NCBI GenBank assembly: GCA_043772865.1
Contig: JAYVFU010000010.1
Location: 1-59,525 of the forward strand
Length of the DNA: 59,525 bases
Direction of reading: 5' to 3'
From: JACMMS01 sp043772865
Lineage (GTDB): Bacteria > Pseudomonadota > Gammaproteobacteria > Burkholderiales > Methylophilaceae
The notes beneath the pieces were generated by a model, which worked only from the letters and a program-made list of their open reading frames with translations, made no database searches and was not told the origin of the DNA. Within the stretch, counting starts at the first letter, position 1. Each line of letters opens with the position of its first letter. The position numbers were made by a program, and so were the translations under genes. Below, piece after piece: positions 25,156 to 33,498 of the stretch.

Positions 25156-25830
25156 TTAGTAAGCGCGCCTAAAGGTTAGGTTAATGCGGTGATTATTAAA
25201 TTCCATAGATTGATTACCATACAAATAATTTTGCGGTTTTTTAATGGGTAGCACGCCGTGAAACCTAAGCCTATCAACACCTCCCCACACTAAAACATCG
25301 CCATGCTCTAATAAAACGCGTTCTGTCTTATCGGCTCTGTTCGAGCCACCCAATAAAAAAGTAGCGGGTATCCCCAGTGAAACCGAAACAATGGGTTGGG
25401 TAAAATTTTGTTCATCTTGATCTTGATGTAACGCCATTTTTGCGCCAATTTCATAGCGATTAATTAAGCAGGCATCGGGCATAAAGTTGTGAAATCCAGC
25501 GGCAGTTGCGGCATTAGATGCTAATTCTAAAAAACTAGCTGGCATGTTTGGCCATGGCTTTTCATTGATTGGGTCTAGAGCACTGTAGCGATAGCCTTTT
25601 CGATCAGAAATCCAGCCGTAACCCCCACAATTGCTCATAGCGACTGACATTTTGAAGCCGCCACGCGTCACCATATGCCTAAAAGGCGCTTGTTGTGTTA
25701 CTTGTGTAAGCGCTGTAATGAGTGTTGATTGATACGGCGCAATAAAGCCTTTTAATAACAGTGTATTAGTGCCGAGACGAAATGCAGTATCTGCGCTGGT
25801 AAATAAGTTACTTGATGAATGGTTAAGCAT
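25156..25830 (-). CDS. alkB: AlkB-type 2-oxoglutarate/Fe(II) dioxygenase, alkylated DNA repair
   Basis: Removes methyl groups from 1-methyladenine and 3-methylcytosine by oxidation. 224 residues against 216 for E. coli AlkB. The iron ligands are H135 and D137 (HQD) and H191, and the 2-oxoglutarate-binding arginines are in RINLTFR (215 and 221). The nucleotide-recognition lid includes CGGYGWISDRKGYRYS. A methyl-damage repair enzyme fits an organism that handles C1 compounds, but the gene is widespread. It is single and divergent from the carbonic-anhydrase gene. Confidence 0.93.
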   Translation of the reverse strand: MLNHSSSNLFTSADTAFRLGTNTLLLKGFIAPYQSTLITALTQVTQQAPFRHMVTRGGFKMSVAMSNCGGYGWISDRKGYRYSALDPINEKPWPNMPASFLELASNAATAAGFHNFMPDACLINRYEIGAKMALHQDQDEQNFTQPIVSVSLGIPATFLLGGSNRADKTERVLLEHGDVLVWGGVDRLRFHGVLPIKKPQNYLYGNQSMEFNNHRINLTFRRAY

Positions 25831-25983
25831 TAAATTGTCTGTATAAGTTATAAAAATCGCTAGCTTTAAATTAGGCCTTTAAAACAGCATTATTTGTGCA
25901 TTTGCTTTGGTACCAACCGGTAGACAATAGAATAATAGGATGAGTTTACTATTTTAAACAGGCTGTATAAGTTTGAGACTTCA

Positions 25984-27291
25984 ATGAAAAAACCAAAATT
26001 ACTGTTGTTGATTTTATTATTTTTATGCACCATGAGCTGCCAAGTATTTGCGGCGTCTTGGGTTAAGCTGAGTGACAATAAAACGGCAAAAATGCAGTTA
26101 GATAAGCAAACTATTCTTAAACAAGATAAGTATAAAAAAGCATGGGTGAAAATTGAATATAAAACCATACAAAAAAATGTTGAAGGCGTAGAGAAAGAAT
26201 ATAACTTATCTAAATCATTATGGTTTTTTGATTGTGCCACACTAAAATCTACTACAGGGCAGGTGTTTCAATATTTAGATGATGAGCTGGTGTATTCAAT
26301 AGCTATTGATATTAATCAAGCTGAATTTATAGAGCCTGCCCCAGAGACCGAGGTAGATATTGCCATGCGTTATGTTTGCCGTGGCAGCGCTACTAGCCAG
26401 ATGAGTGAGAAAAAAATATCTGAAAAAAAGGATGCTAAAAAATTACCAAGCAATGCAGAGTCAGCTGATAAAGCAACAAAAGAAGTTGAAGCGCTTAAAA
26501 AAAGTGAAGTGAAAAAAGAAGCACCTGAACTAAAGCCAGAGGCAAAATCCGACGCAAAGCTAGGTAAAAACATAACAGAAAAGTCAGTTGTTAAAGGGAG
26601 TGATAAAAAGTTAGCAGCACTAACGCCCTGGAGTTATGAGGGCAAACAAGCCCCAGAAAGTTGGGGTAAATTAAGTGCAGATTATGCAATTTGCGATACA
26701 GGGCGTAACCAATCTCCAGTCAATATTCAAGTAGCCCTACATGCGCCAATGTTGCCGTTAAAAATGTCACAACGTTTTCCTGCAAAAGAAATACTCAATG
26801 ATGGTCACACGGTAAAAGTGAATTTTAGCAAAGGCAATATCTTGGTGTTAGATGGCATTGTTTATCAATTGAAGCAATTGGATTTTCATACACCTAGCGA
26901 GCATCAAATTAATGGTAAATCATTTCCTTTAGAAGCACATTTTGTTCATGCGGATAGTAAAGATAATTTAACGATCATGGCCGTTATGTTTAAAGAGGGG
27001 GATGAAAATACTGCGCTAGCCAATTTATGGTCACAAATGCCAACGGCAACCAGCGCACCAATTGCAATAAAAAGCCGAGTCATTCCAAGTGAATTAATAC
27101 CAAAAGTGACTAATTATTATCGTTTAGGTGGCTCTCTCACTACGCCGCCTTGTATTGAGGGAGTTTCTTGGTTAGTGATGAAAACACCCATGACTGCTTC
27201 TAAAGCACAAATAGACATTTTGAAAACTGCGTTGCACCAGCACAATAATCGCCCGATACAAGCTCTTAATGGGCGTATTGTGGTCGATTAG
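25984..27291 (+). CDS. Secreted adhesin-E-like / alpha-carbonic anhydrase fusion with an Asp at the first zinc-ligand position
   Basis: 435 residues in three parts. A signal peptide (1-23) is followed by a domain (about 24-132) with the pattern of the surface-adhesin E family: WVKLSDN, YNLSKSLWFFDCA and a final RYVC. A Lys/Glu/Ala-rich linker spans about 135-210. The alpha-carbonic anhydrase domain (about 214-435) keeps the CDTGRNQSP and SLTTPPC cysteines (C237, C390), a His64 equivalent in NDGH (H275), and zinc ligands H302 and H319. The first ligand, normally the His in QFHFH, is Asp300 (QLDFH). Activity is therefore uncertain. The protein should be periplasmic or surface exposed. Confidence 0.85.
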   Translation: MKKPKLLLLILLFLCTMSCQVFAASWVKLSDNKTAKMQLDKQTILKQDKYKKAWVKIEYKTIQKNVEGVEKEYNLSKSLWFFDCATLKSTTGQVFQYLDDELVYSIAIDINQAEFIEPAPETEVDIAMRYVCRGSATSQMSEKKISEKKDAKKLPSNAESADKATKEVEALKKSEVKKEAPELKPEAKSDAKLGKNITEKSVVKGSDKKLAALTPWSYEGKQAPESWGKLSADYAICDTGRNQSPVNIQVALHAPMLPLKMSQRFPAKEILNDGHTVKVNFSKGNILVLDGIVYQLKQLDFHTPSEHQINGKSFPLEAHFVHADSKDNLTIMAVMFKEGDENTALANLWSQMPTATSAPIAIKSRVIPSELIPKVTNYYRLGGSLTTPPCIEGVSWLVMKTPMTASKAQIDILKTALHQHNNRPIQALNGRIVVD

Positions 27292-27478
27292 TTATATTCT
27301 TAGTTAATCTAAATTCCCCAATTTCATCATTTTGACATTGACGGGTATGATGAATTTCTGGTTTTTTGTATTTATAAATACCAAACTTACTTCTTGCGGA
27401 AGTTTCTAGCTAATTGTCTGTTATCGACAACGTGCAATAAGAAAATGTTGACATTTGAAGGTGGGGATATGCTCGTAC

Positions 27479-27512
27479 TTTTCATTAAACTGTCATATCA
27501 GTGACTTATTAT
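27479..27512 (+). promoter_or_regulatory. Pho box and -10 element of ppk2
   Basis: TTTTCAT, TAAA, CTGTCAT (27479-27496) matches the PhoB direct repeat (two CTGTCAT separated by four A/T bases) at 12 of 14 repeat positions. A -10 TATTAT lies at 27507-27512, ten bases after the box, the spacing expected of PhoB-activated promoters. The start of ppk2 is 38 bases further on. Confidence 0.65.
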
Positions 27513-27549
27513 CAAGTTCAAAATAAACAAATAATTGAATGGAATTAAT

Positions 27550-28476
27550 ATGATTATTAATAAACCTGCTGACATAAAAGACTTTGAAGAACGTTTTGAC
27601 GATGAGCTGCTAGATAGCATAGATGAAGAGCTTGAAATGGAAATGGATGATGCGCGTTTAAATGCTATTTTAGAAGCGAACATCACCAATACTGGACATC
27701 AATCGGTTGATCGACTATTTTACTTTAAAGAGCTTATTCGATTACAAGGCGAGCTAGTTAAACTGCAAGATTGGGTAGTCAAAAACAAGCTTAAAGTCGT
27801 TGTATTGTTTGAAGGGCGAGATTCCGCTGGTAAAGGGGGCGTGATTAAACGCGTTACACAACGTTTAAACCCAAGGGTATGCCGTGTGGCTGCGTTGCCC
27901 GCACCAAGCGAGCGTGAGCGCACACAATGGTATTTTCAGCGCTATGTTTCACATTTGCCAGCAGCTGGCGAGATAGTATTATTTGACCGTAGTTGGTACA
28001 ACCGTGCAGGCGTAGAAAAAGTCATGGGTTTTTGCGATGATGAAGAATACGAAGAGTTTTTTCGTACCGTACCAGAGTTTGAAAAAATGCTGGTTCGCTC
28101 AGGCATTATCCTCATTAAATATTGGTTTTCTATTACCGATGACGAGCAACATTTGCGCTTTATGTCACGTATTCACGATCCACTTAAACAATGGAAACTC
28201 AGCCCAATGGATTTAGAGTCGCGTCGTTTGTGGGAGCAATATACCAAAGCGAAAGAAGCCATGTTAGAACGTACACATATTCCAGAGGCGCCTTGGTGGG
28301 TGGTTGAGGCGGTAGATAAAAAGAAAGCACGCTTAAATTGCATTAACCATTTGTTAAGCCAAATTCCGTACGATGAAGTTAAGCATGAGCGTGTGGTGTT
28401 ACCGCAACGCGTTCATCATGATGACTACATTCGTGAGCCAGTGCCAAAAGAGATGTTTGTGCCAGCTAAGTATTAA
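27550..28476 (+). CDS. ppk2: Polyphosphate kinase 2
   Basis: Transfers phosphate between polyphosphate and nucleotides (PPK2 enzymes mostly run towards NTP or NDP synthesis). From the ATG at 27550 it has 308 residues; an upstream in-frame TTG (27535) is less likely. Walker A GRDSAGKGG is at about 89-97, the lid region holds PSERERTQWYFQRY, and Walker B/DR motif is LFDRSWYNRAGVE. The first 50 residues are strongly acidic. One-domain architecture fits class I PPK2. The Pho box upstream suggests induction by phosphate limitation, consistent with drawing on stored polyphosphate. Confidence 0.93.
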   Translation: MIINKPADIKDFEERFDDELLDSIDEELEMEMDDARLNAILEANITNTGHQSVDRLFYFKELIRLQGELVKLQDWVVKNKLKVVVLFEGRDSAGKGGVIKRVTQRLNPRVCRVAALPAPSERERTQWYFQRYVSHLPAAGEIVLFDRSWYNRAGVEKVMGFCDDEEYEEFFRTVPEFEKMLVRSGIILIKYWFSITDDEQHLRFMSRIHDPLKQWKLSPMDLESRRLWEQYTKAKEAMLERTHIPEAPWWVVEAVDKKKARLNCINHLLSQIPYDEVKHERVVLPQRVHHDDYIREPVPKEMFVPAKY

Positions 28477-28539
28477 TTACATCTGTCAGACTAGCCTATT
28501 ATGACTAGCTCATGAGGACTGGCGCAATTAAAAAGGCGT

Positions 28540-28704
28540 TTAAAACTCAACCATATCAAACTCAGCTTTAGTCACGCCGCACTCTGGGCAAACCCAGTCT
28601 GCAGGCACATCTTCCCACCGTGTGCCAGGCGCAATGCCATCCTCAGGCCAGCCTAATTCTTCTTCATATACCAAACCACACACCAAACATTGATACATTT
28701 TCAT
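28540..28704 (-). CDS. Rubredoxin
   Basis: Small one-electron carrier with an Fe(Cys)4 centre. Read directly on the minus strand: ATG 28702-28704 to TAA 28540-28542, 54 residues. The two iron-binding pairs are CLVCGLVY and CPECGVTKAEF, and DGIAPGTRWEDVPADW is the classic core. AAGGAATTGT gives a Shine-Dalgarno. It is convergent with ppk2 and lies upstream of katG on the same strand, separated by 130 bases with a terminator. Rubredoxins can supply electrons to peroxide- or superoxide-reducing enzymes, but no such partner is adjacent. Confidence 0.97.
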   Translation of the reverse strand: MKMYQCLVCGLVYEEELGWPEDGIAPGTRWEDVPADWVCPECGVTKAEFDMVEF

Positions 28705-28784
28705 ACAATTCCTTTATTAATTGCTTTAATAACTTTAATTAGTCGTGGAATCATACCAAATACTTACACAAACTAGCGATAAAA

Positions 28785-28810
28785 AAGCCCGCAAGGTGAA
28801 TTGCGGGCTT
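28785..28810 (-). terminator. Terminator of katG
   Basis: Perfect hairpin AAGCCCGCAA / TTGCGGGCTT with a six-base loop, followed by a T run on the minus strand, 24 bases after the katG stop. Confidence 0.9.
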
Positions 28811-28834
28811 AATGACTACTACTTAAAAAATTAA

Positions 28835-31027
28835 TTAAGCTAAATCAAAACGGTCATGATTCATGACTTTGTTCCAAGCTTTTACAAAGTCTGTTAAAAA
28901 TACCGCTTGTGCATCACTCGCTGCATACACCTCAGCAATGGCTCTAAGCTGTGAGTTTGAACCAAAAACTAAATCGACCACAGTACCAGTCCATTTAAGC
29001 TCATTTGTCACTCTATCGCGCCCTTCAAGGATATTTTCTGAGGCTGACGATTTTTGCCATTTTGTTTTCATATCAAGCAAGTTAATAAAGAAATCATTGC
29101 TTAAAGCCTCTGGCTGATGCGTAAATACGCCTAAACTTGATTGTGCATAATTCACATTAAGCACACGCAAGCCACCAAACAAAACCGTCATCTCTGGTGC
29201 TGAAAGCTTTAATAATTGCGCTTTATCTAATAGCAACTCTGCTGTAGCTCCGACTGATGCATTTTTTTGGTAGTTACGGAAGCCGTCAGTCACAGGTTCT
29301 AACACAGCAAATGCTTCGATGTCTGTTTGCTCTTGGGAGGCATCTGTGCGCCCAGGAGTAAATGGCACATTGACTGCATTGCCTGCCTTTTTAGCGGCTG
29401 CTTCAATGCCTGCAGCACCAGCAAGTACAATTAAATCTGCAAGTGAAATGGCTTTACCACCAGTTTGCCCAGCATTAAACTCATTTTTAATGCCTTCTAA
29501 AGCTTGAAGCACTTTTGCAAGCGTGGCTGGCTGATTAACTTCCCAATCTTTTTGTGGCGCTAAGCGGATACGCGCGCCGTTTGCACCACCACGTTTGTCA
29601 GAACCGCGGAAGGTAGATGCAGAAGCCCATGCTGCACCGACTAATTCAGCTACAGATAACCCAGTAGTAAGAATTTTTTCTTTTAGTGCTGCAATATCTT
29701 GCTCATCGACTAATACATGGTTAACGGCGGGCACTGGGTCTTGCCAAATAAGCGCTTCTGCTGGCATTAAATGGCCAAGATAACGCGACAAAGGGCCCAT
29801 ATCACGGTGCGTTAATTTGTACCAAGCTCTGGCAAACGCATCTGCGAACTCTTGAGGGTTAGATTGAAAATGCCGCGAAATCTTTTCGTAATTGGGGTCC
29901 ATTCTCATCGCCATATCAGCAGTGGTCATCATTGGTGCGTGACGTATATTGACATCATGTGCGTCAGGCACGGTGTTTTGAGCAGCAGCATCTTTTGGTG
30001 TCCATTGGTGCGCGCCAGCTGGGCTTTTTGTAAGCTCCCATTCGTAACCAAACAAGTTTTCAAAGTAGTTGTTATCCCATTGAATAGGGTTATTTGTCCA
30101 AGCGCCTTCAATACCACTGGTAAATGCATGAACACCTTTGCCAGAACCATACCTATTGATCCAGCCAAAACCTTGTGCTTCAATACCCTCAGCTTCTGGC
30201 TCACGATCAATATGCTGACTATCTACAGCGCCATGACATTTACCAAAAGTATGGCCACCCGCAGTTAAAGCCACGGTTTCATAATCATTCATCGCCATAC
30301 GTGCAAACGTTTCGCGAATATCACGCGCTGAACCGAGTGGATCAGGATTACCATTTGGTCCTTCTGGGTTTACGTAAATCAAACCCATTTGCACGGCCGC
30401 TAGTGGATTATCCAATTGGCGATCACCTTTATAGCGCTCATCAGCTAGCCATGTGGTTTCAGAACCCCAATAGATATCTTCTTCAGGCTCCCAAATATCG
30501 ACACGACCACCCGCAAAACCAAATGTTTTTAAGCCCATAGAATCTAATGCAACATTACCAGCAAGAATCATTAAATCTGCCCAAGATATTTTATTGCCAT
30601 ATTTTTGTTTAATGGGCCATAGCAAACGTCTTGCTTTATCCAAATTACCGTTATCAGGCCAGCTATTAAGTGGCGCAAATCGTTGAGAGCCAGAACCAGC
30701 GCCGCCACGACCATCGTAAATGCGATAAGTACCCGCACTATGCCAAGCCATACGAATAAAAAATGGACCATAATGACCATAATCTGCAGGCCACCAGTCT
30801 TGAGAGTCGGTCATTAATACGTGTAAATCTTGCACAACAGCGTTTAAATCCAATTTTTTAAATTCTTTGCTGTAATCAAAATTTTCACCTAAGGGGTTAG
30901 ATTTTGGTGAATGTTGGTGTAAAACATTGAGATTAAGTTGTTCTGGCCACCAGTTTTTATTGGTAGCGCTTTCAAGCACCGTTATTTTTTGTGCGCCGAC
31001 AGAAAATGGGCATTTTGCTTCAGTCAT
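28835..31027 (-). CDS. katG: Catalase-peroxidase KatG
   Basis: Bifunctional haem enzyme that destroys hydrogen peroxide. From ATG 31025-31027 (Shine-Dalgarno GGAG six bases before it) it has 730 residues; an in-frame TTG 12 bases earlier is less likely. The distal Arg-Trp-His triad is in RMAWHSAGTYR (near residue 95), the Trp-Tyr-Met adduct residues sit in that segment, in GLIYVNPEGPNGNPDP and in FARMAMND, and the proximal His is in GGHTFGKCHGA. The C-terminal non-catalytic domain is intact. Divergent from oxyR, so peroxide induction is likely. Confidence 0.98.
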   Translation of the reverse strand: MTEAKCPFSVGAQKITVLESATNKNWWPEQLNLNVLHQHSPKSNPLGENFDYSKEFKKLDLNAVVQDLHVLMTDSQDWWPADYGHYGPFFIRMAWHSAGTYRIYDGRGGAGSGSQRFAPLNSWPDNGNLDKARRLLWPIKQKYGNKISWADLMILAGNVALDSMGLKTFGFAGGRVDIWEPEEDIYWGSETTWLADERYKGDRQLDNPLAAVQMGLIYVNPEGPNGNPDPLGSARDIRETFARMAMNDYETVALTAGGHTFGKCHGAVDSQHIDREPEAEGIEAQGFGWINRYGSGKGVHAFTSGIEGAWTNNPIQWDNNYFENLFGYEWELTKSPAGAHQWTPKDAAAQNTVPDAHDVNIRHAPMMTTADMAMRMDPNYEKISRHFQSNPQEFADAFARAWYKLTHRDMGPLSRYLGHLMPAEALIWQDPVPAVNHVLVDEQDIAALKEKILTTGLSVAELVGAAWASASTFRGSDKRGGANGARIRLAPQKDWEVNQPATLAKVLQALEGIKNEFNAGQTGGKAISLADLIVLAGAAGIEAAAKKAGNAVNVPFTPGRTDASQEQTDIEAFAVLEPVTDGFRNYQKNASVGATAELLLDKAQLLKLSAPEMTVLFGGLRVLNVNYAQSSLGVFTHQPEALSNDFFINLLDMKTKWQKSSASENILEGRDRVTNELKWTGTVVDLVFGSNSQLRAIAEVYAASDAQAVFLTDFVKAWNKVMNHDRFDLA

Positions 31028-31278
31028 ATTGTTCTCCAAAATAAATAGTGGTTAATGTGCGGCGGCATAAACTGCCAATAATTCTATTAAATGAATATTA
31101 AAATCATTAAAAATTTTTGTAGACATCATAACATCTTCATTAGTTAATTTAATTACTACATGATTTATAATAAATAAAATAAATTGATTTGCATAATTGT
31201 ATGTTGTTATTCATGTGATTTGTTATACTTATCAAAACTCAAATTGAGTCTTTTTTATATGATTGATGGCAAATTAAT
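31028..31278. promoter_or_regulatory. katG-oxyR divergent control region
   Basis: 251 AT-rich bases between katG and oxyR, expected to hold OxyR sites. I do not see a clean ATAG-N7-CTAT array. An inverted repeat ACTCAA/TTGAGT (31237-31249) followed by a T run lies 29 bases before the oxyR ATG, where it could act in oxyR leader RNA. Confidence 0.45.
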
Positions 31279-32184
31279 ATGACACTAAGTGAGTTAAGAT
31301 TTGTTGTAGCAGTTTCGCAAGAGCGTAATTTTAGGCGCGCAGCAGAAAAGTGTTTTGTAAGCCAGCCTGCATTAAGTCTAGCGGTAAAGAAGTTGGAAGA
31401 TGAGCTTAACATAGTCATTTTTGAACGAAGTCGTACCGAAGTATCACTCACAGATGTAGGTACACAAATTATTAATCAAGCGAATAAGGTGCTATTTGAA
31501 GCATCACAAATAAAAGAAATTGCTAAATTAGGGAGTAATCAACTAAGTGGAACGCTTAAGCTAGGCATGATACACTCGGTTGGCCCTTATTTATTACCCG
31601 AAATTATTCCTATTCTAAGAAAATCCGCACCTGAAATGCCTTTGGAGGTGGAAGAAAATTTAACAGCTAATTTAGAAACACAACTACGCAACGGTGTGAT
31701 TGATGTGGCGATTATCGCATTGCCGTTTGATGTGGCTGGCCTAAAAACTCAAGCGTTATACGATGAAGATTTTTCTGTGGTTGTACCAACTAGTCATCAT
31801 TGGGCCAATAGAAAAACGATACGTCCAGAGGAGCTATCTGAAGAAAAAGTATTGCTTTTGAATAGTGGTCATTGTTTTAGCAATCAATTAACCTTAGCTT
31901 GCCCGGAGTTAACTCGCAAAGGTGAAGTGTTACAAGGTAATTCATTAGAAACTATCCGCAATATGGTGGCATCCAACTTGGGCATTACTGTATTGCCTAG
32001 TAGTGCTACGGCTGAGCGCTATTTAAATCCGCTAATTACCGTAATACCGTTTGTAAAACCTGCGCCTTCGCGTCGTATTGCACTGGCATGGCGTAAAAGT
32101 TATGTGCGTTTACAAGCACTAGATAAAATTATTGAAGCAATAAGGACGGTTGACTCTAAATACATGCAGAATATAGCGATGTGA
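31279..32184 (+). CDS. oxyR: Peroxide-sensing LysR-family regulator OxyR
   Basis: Activates peroxide defence genes after disulphide formation. 301 residues: N-terminal winged HTH (FRRAAEKCFVSQPALSLAVKKLE) and a periplasmic-binding-protein-like sensor domain. The redox cysteines C199 and C208 (GHCFSNQLTLAC) fall at exactly the E. coli OxyR numbers. Divergent from katG, its likely main target. Ends before a bidirectional terminator. Confidence 0.97.
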   Translation: MTLSELRFVVAVSQERNFRRAAEKCFVSQPALSLAVKKLEDELNIVIFERSRTEVSLTDVGTQIINQANKVLFEASQIKEIAKLGSNQLSGTLKLGMIHSVGPYLLPEIIPILRKSAPEMPLEVEENLTANLETQLRNGVIDVAIIALPFDVAGLKTQALYDEDFSVVVPTSHHWANRKTIRPEELSEEKVLLLNSGHCFSNQLTLACPELTRKGEVLQGNSLETIRNMVASNLGITVLPSSATAERYLNPLITVIPFVKPAPSRRIALAWRKSYVRLQALDKIIEAIRTVDSKYMQNIAM

Positions 32185-32211
32185 GCGCTAACAACGGGAT
32201 TTGATAAACGC

Positions 32212-32239
32212 AAAAAAAGACGCTCTAGGCGTCTTTTTT
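32212..32239. terminator. Bidirectional terminator between oxyR and pqqA
   Basis: Inverted repeat AAAAAAGACGC / GCGTCTTTTTT with a TCTAG loop and T runs on both strands. It sits between convergent oxyR and pqqA. Confidence 0.9.
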
Positions 32240-32277
32240 GTATAATCTGAAATTAAGCTTTGTGCTTATTTATTCAA

Positions 32278-32349
32278 CTATTTATTCATTACGTACATTG
32301 TAACTTCAAAGCCAAAACGCATTTCAGTAGCTGCTGGTGTTGTCCACAT
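32278..32349 (-). CDS. pqqA: PqqA, precursor peptide of pyrroloquinoline quinone
   Basis: Ribosomally made peptide whose Glu and Tyr side chains are cross-linked and cut out to form PQQ, the cofactor of methanol dehydrogenase. Read directly on the minus strand: ATG 32347-32349 to TAG 32278-32280, 23 residues. It begins MWTTPAATEMRFGF and contains the invariant Glu-x-x-x-Tyr (EVTMY). AGGAG lies eight bases before the ATG. The modifying genes pqqBCDE are not next to it: the neighbour downstream is convergent oxyR, the upstream one a DUF3426 gene. Bidirectional terminator follows. It may be an extra copy feeding a pqq operon elsewhere. Confidence 0.95.
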   Translation of the reverse strand: MWTTPAATEMRFGFEVTMYVMNK

Positions 32350-32450
32350 AATATTTCTCCTAAAGTTGTTTAATTAATGACTACGTAATTAACAAATCAA
32401 ATATTACAGAAGTGATCAACAATACCTGTGTGCTTAATGATTAAATGGTC

Positions 32451-32477
32451 CTAATGATTTTCATTAGTTCATGAACT
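32451..32477. repeat. Two small inverted repeats between pqqA and the DUF3426 gene
   Basis: CTAATGA/TCATTAG (32451-32467, three-base loop) directly abuts AGTTCATGAACT (32466-32477). They lie 8 bases past the DUF3426 stop and 100 bases upstream of the pqqA start, so they could end the former transcript or control pqqA. No T tract follows. Confidence 0.5.
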
Positions 32478-32484
32478 TAAATTG

Positions 32485-33498
32485 TTATTCAACAAGCTCT
32501 AATCTGTAGCCTGCCACTAAAACATCTTTAGTATTAAGTGCTAGCGTAATGTGTAGCCTATCTTTTGCAGCAAACCCCGCATCAACATTGTTTATAGTAG
32601 GCTTATGATTATTATTTAAGTACTCATCTGGTGTGAATGAGCGCCTAGTTACAGCATCGTCATTAGCATCGGTTAATGTAAGCTCAATAGAAGGGTAGCG
32701 TATTGTTATATTAGTTTTATTAAGCAGGGTGATTGAAAACTGCAATACATGATCATGATCCGCATCTTCGCGCATTTCAGAGTCATCTATTGCGAGTGAA
32801 TCTAATTGTTTAGGTAGCTCAACTTTGCAACCTACTAATAGGCAAGCTTTTACTAAATAAGGCTTAACTTGCGGCAATTGCGATGCAATGGGTGTTCTAA
32901 AATAGTAAATGCTTTGCATTAGTGCTAGAGGTGATAAAATGATGATGAATGCTAAAAAAATCCAGCGCGACATTTTTTTAGTGCTTGAGTTATCTGGTTT
33001 ATGGGGTGCAGTAAAATAATTTTCAATTTCCGAGGACTCAGTTGCGGCGGGTTCAGGCCTAGCTATGAAGTCTATAAGCTGCGTTGATTCTGTGAGCTTA
33101 GTTTCTGGAGGAAATGTTTCTATTTGAACTTTATCTGCTAATAACTCTGTATTTTGTGCTTCAACAGCATAATTTTCTGCGATTAGTTCTGCAGATAGTG
33201 CGGGACCGGTTTGCTGAGTAAACTCTTCTTCTAGCGGCAATAAATTAATATGTTGATGTTCTTGTTCTATGGGCGAAGATTCAGTGACGTTTTCAGAAAT
33301 AGCTACATCAAACTCTTGAGAGCTTAGAATTTCTTCATCGAGTGCGTCTTCATGCGTACTAACTTCACTTAGGTTTTGATTGGCATTAAATACATGCTTA
33401 CATTGCCCACAGCGCACTTTGCCTTTATTCGCTGTGAGCTGAAATTGCGTCACAAAAAATTGTGTTGTGCAAGATGGGCAAGTGGTGATGGTGGTCAT
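32485..33498 (-). CDS. Zinc-ribbon / DUF3426 membrane protein
   Basis: Function unknown. 337 residues from the ATG at 33498; an upstream TTG would add ten residues overlapping prmA more deeply. The N-terminal MJ0042-type zinc ribbon has CPSC and CGQC, followed by an acidic disordered region (about 45-180), one membrane helix (about 187-207, WIFLAFIIILSPLALM) and a C-terminal beta-rich DUF3426 domain. It overlaps prmA by ATGA (33495-33498), a fixed pairing in betaproteobacteria. The zinc ribbon should be cytoplasmic and the DUF3426 domain periplasmic. Confidence 0.85.
   Translation of the reverse strand: MTTITTCPSCTTQFFVTQFQLTANKGKVRCGQCKHVFNANQNLSEVSTHEDALDEEILSSQEFDVAISENVTESSPIEQEHQHINLLPLEEEFTQQTGPALSAELIAENYAVEAQNTELLADKVQIETFPPETKLTESTQLIDFIARPEPAATESSEIENYFTAPHKPDNSSTKKMSRWIFLAFIIILSPLALMQSIYYFRTPIASQLPQVKPYLVKACLLVGCKVELPKQLDSLAIDDSEMREDADHDHVLQFSITLLNKTNITIRYPSIELTLTDANDDAVTRRSFTPDEYLNNNHKPTINNVDAGFAAKDRLHITLALNTKDVLVAGYRLELVE

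Noticed and set aside
29852..30540. Several 90-138-codon frames opposite katG
   Set aside because: Shadows of a strongly conserved gene; composition follows the katG codon pattern and no motif is present.
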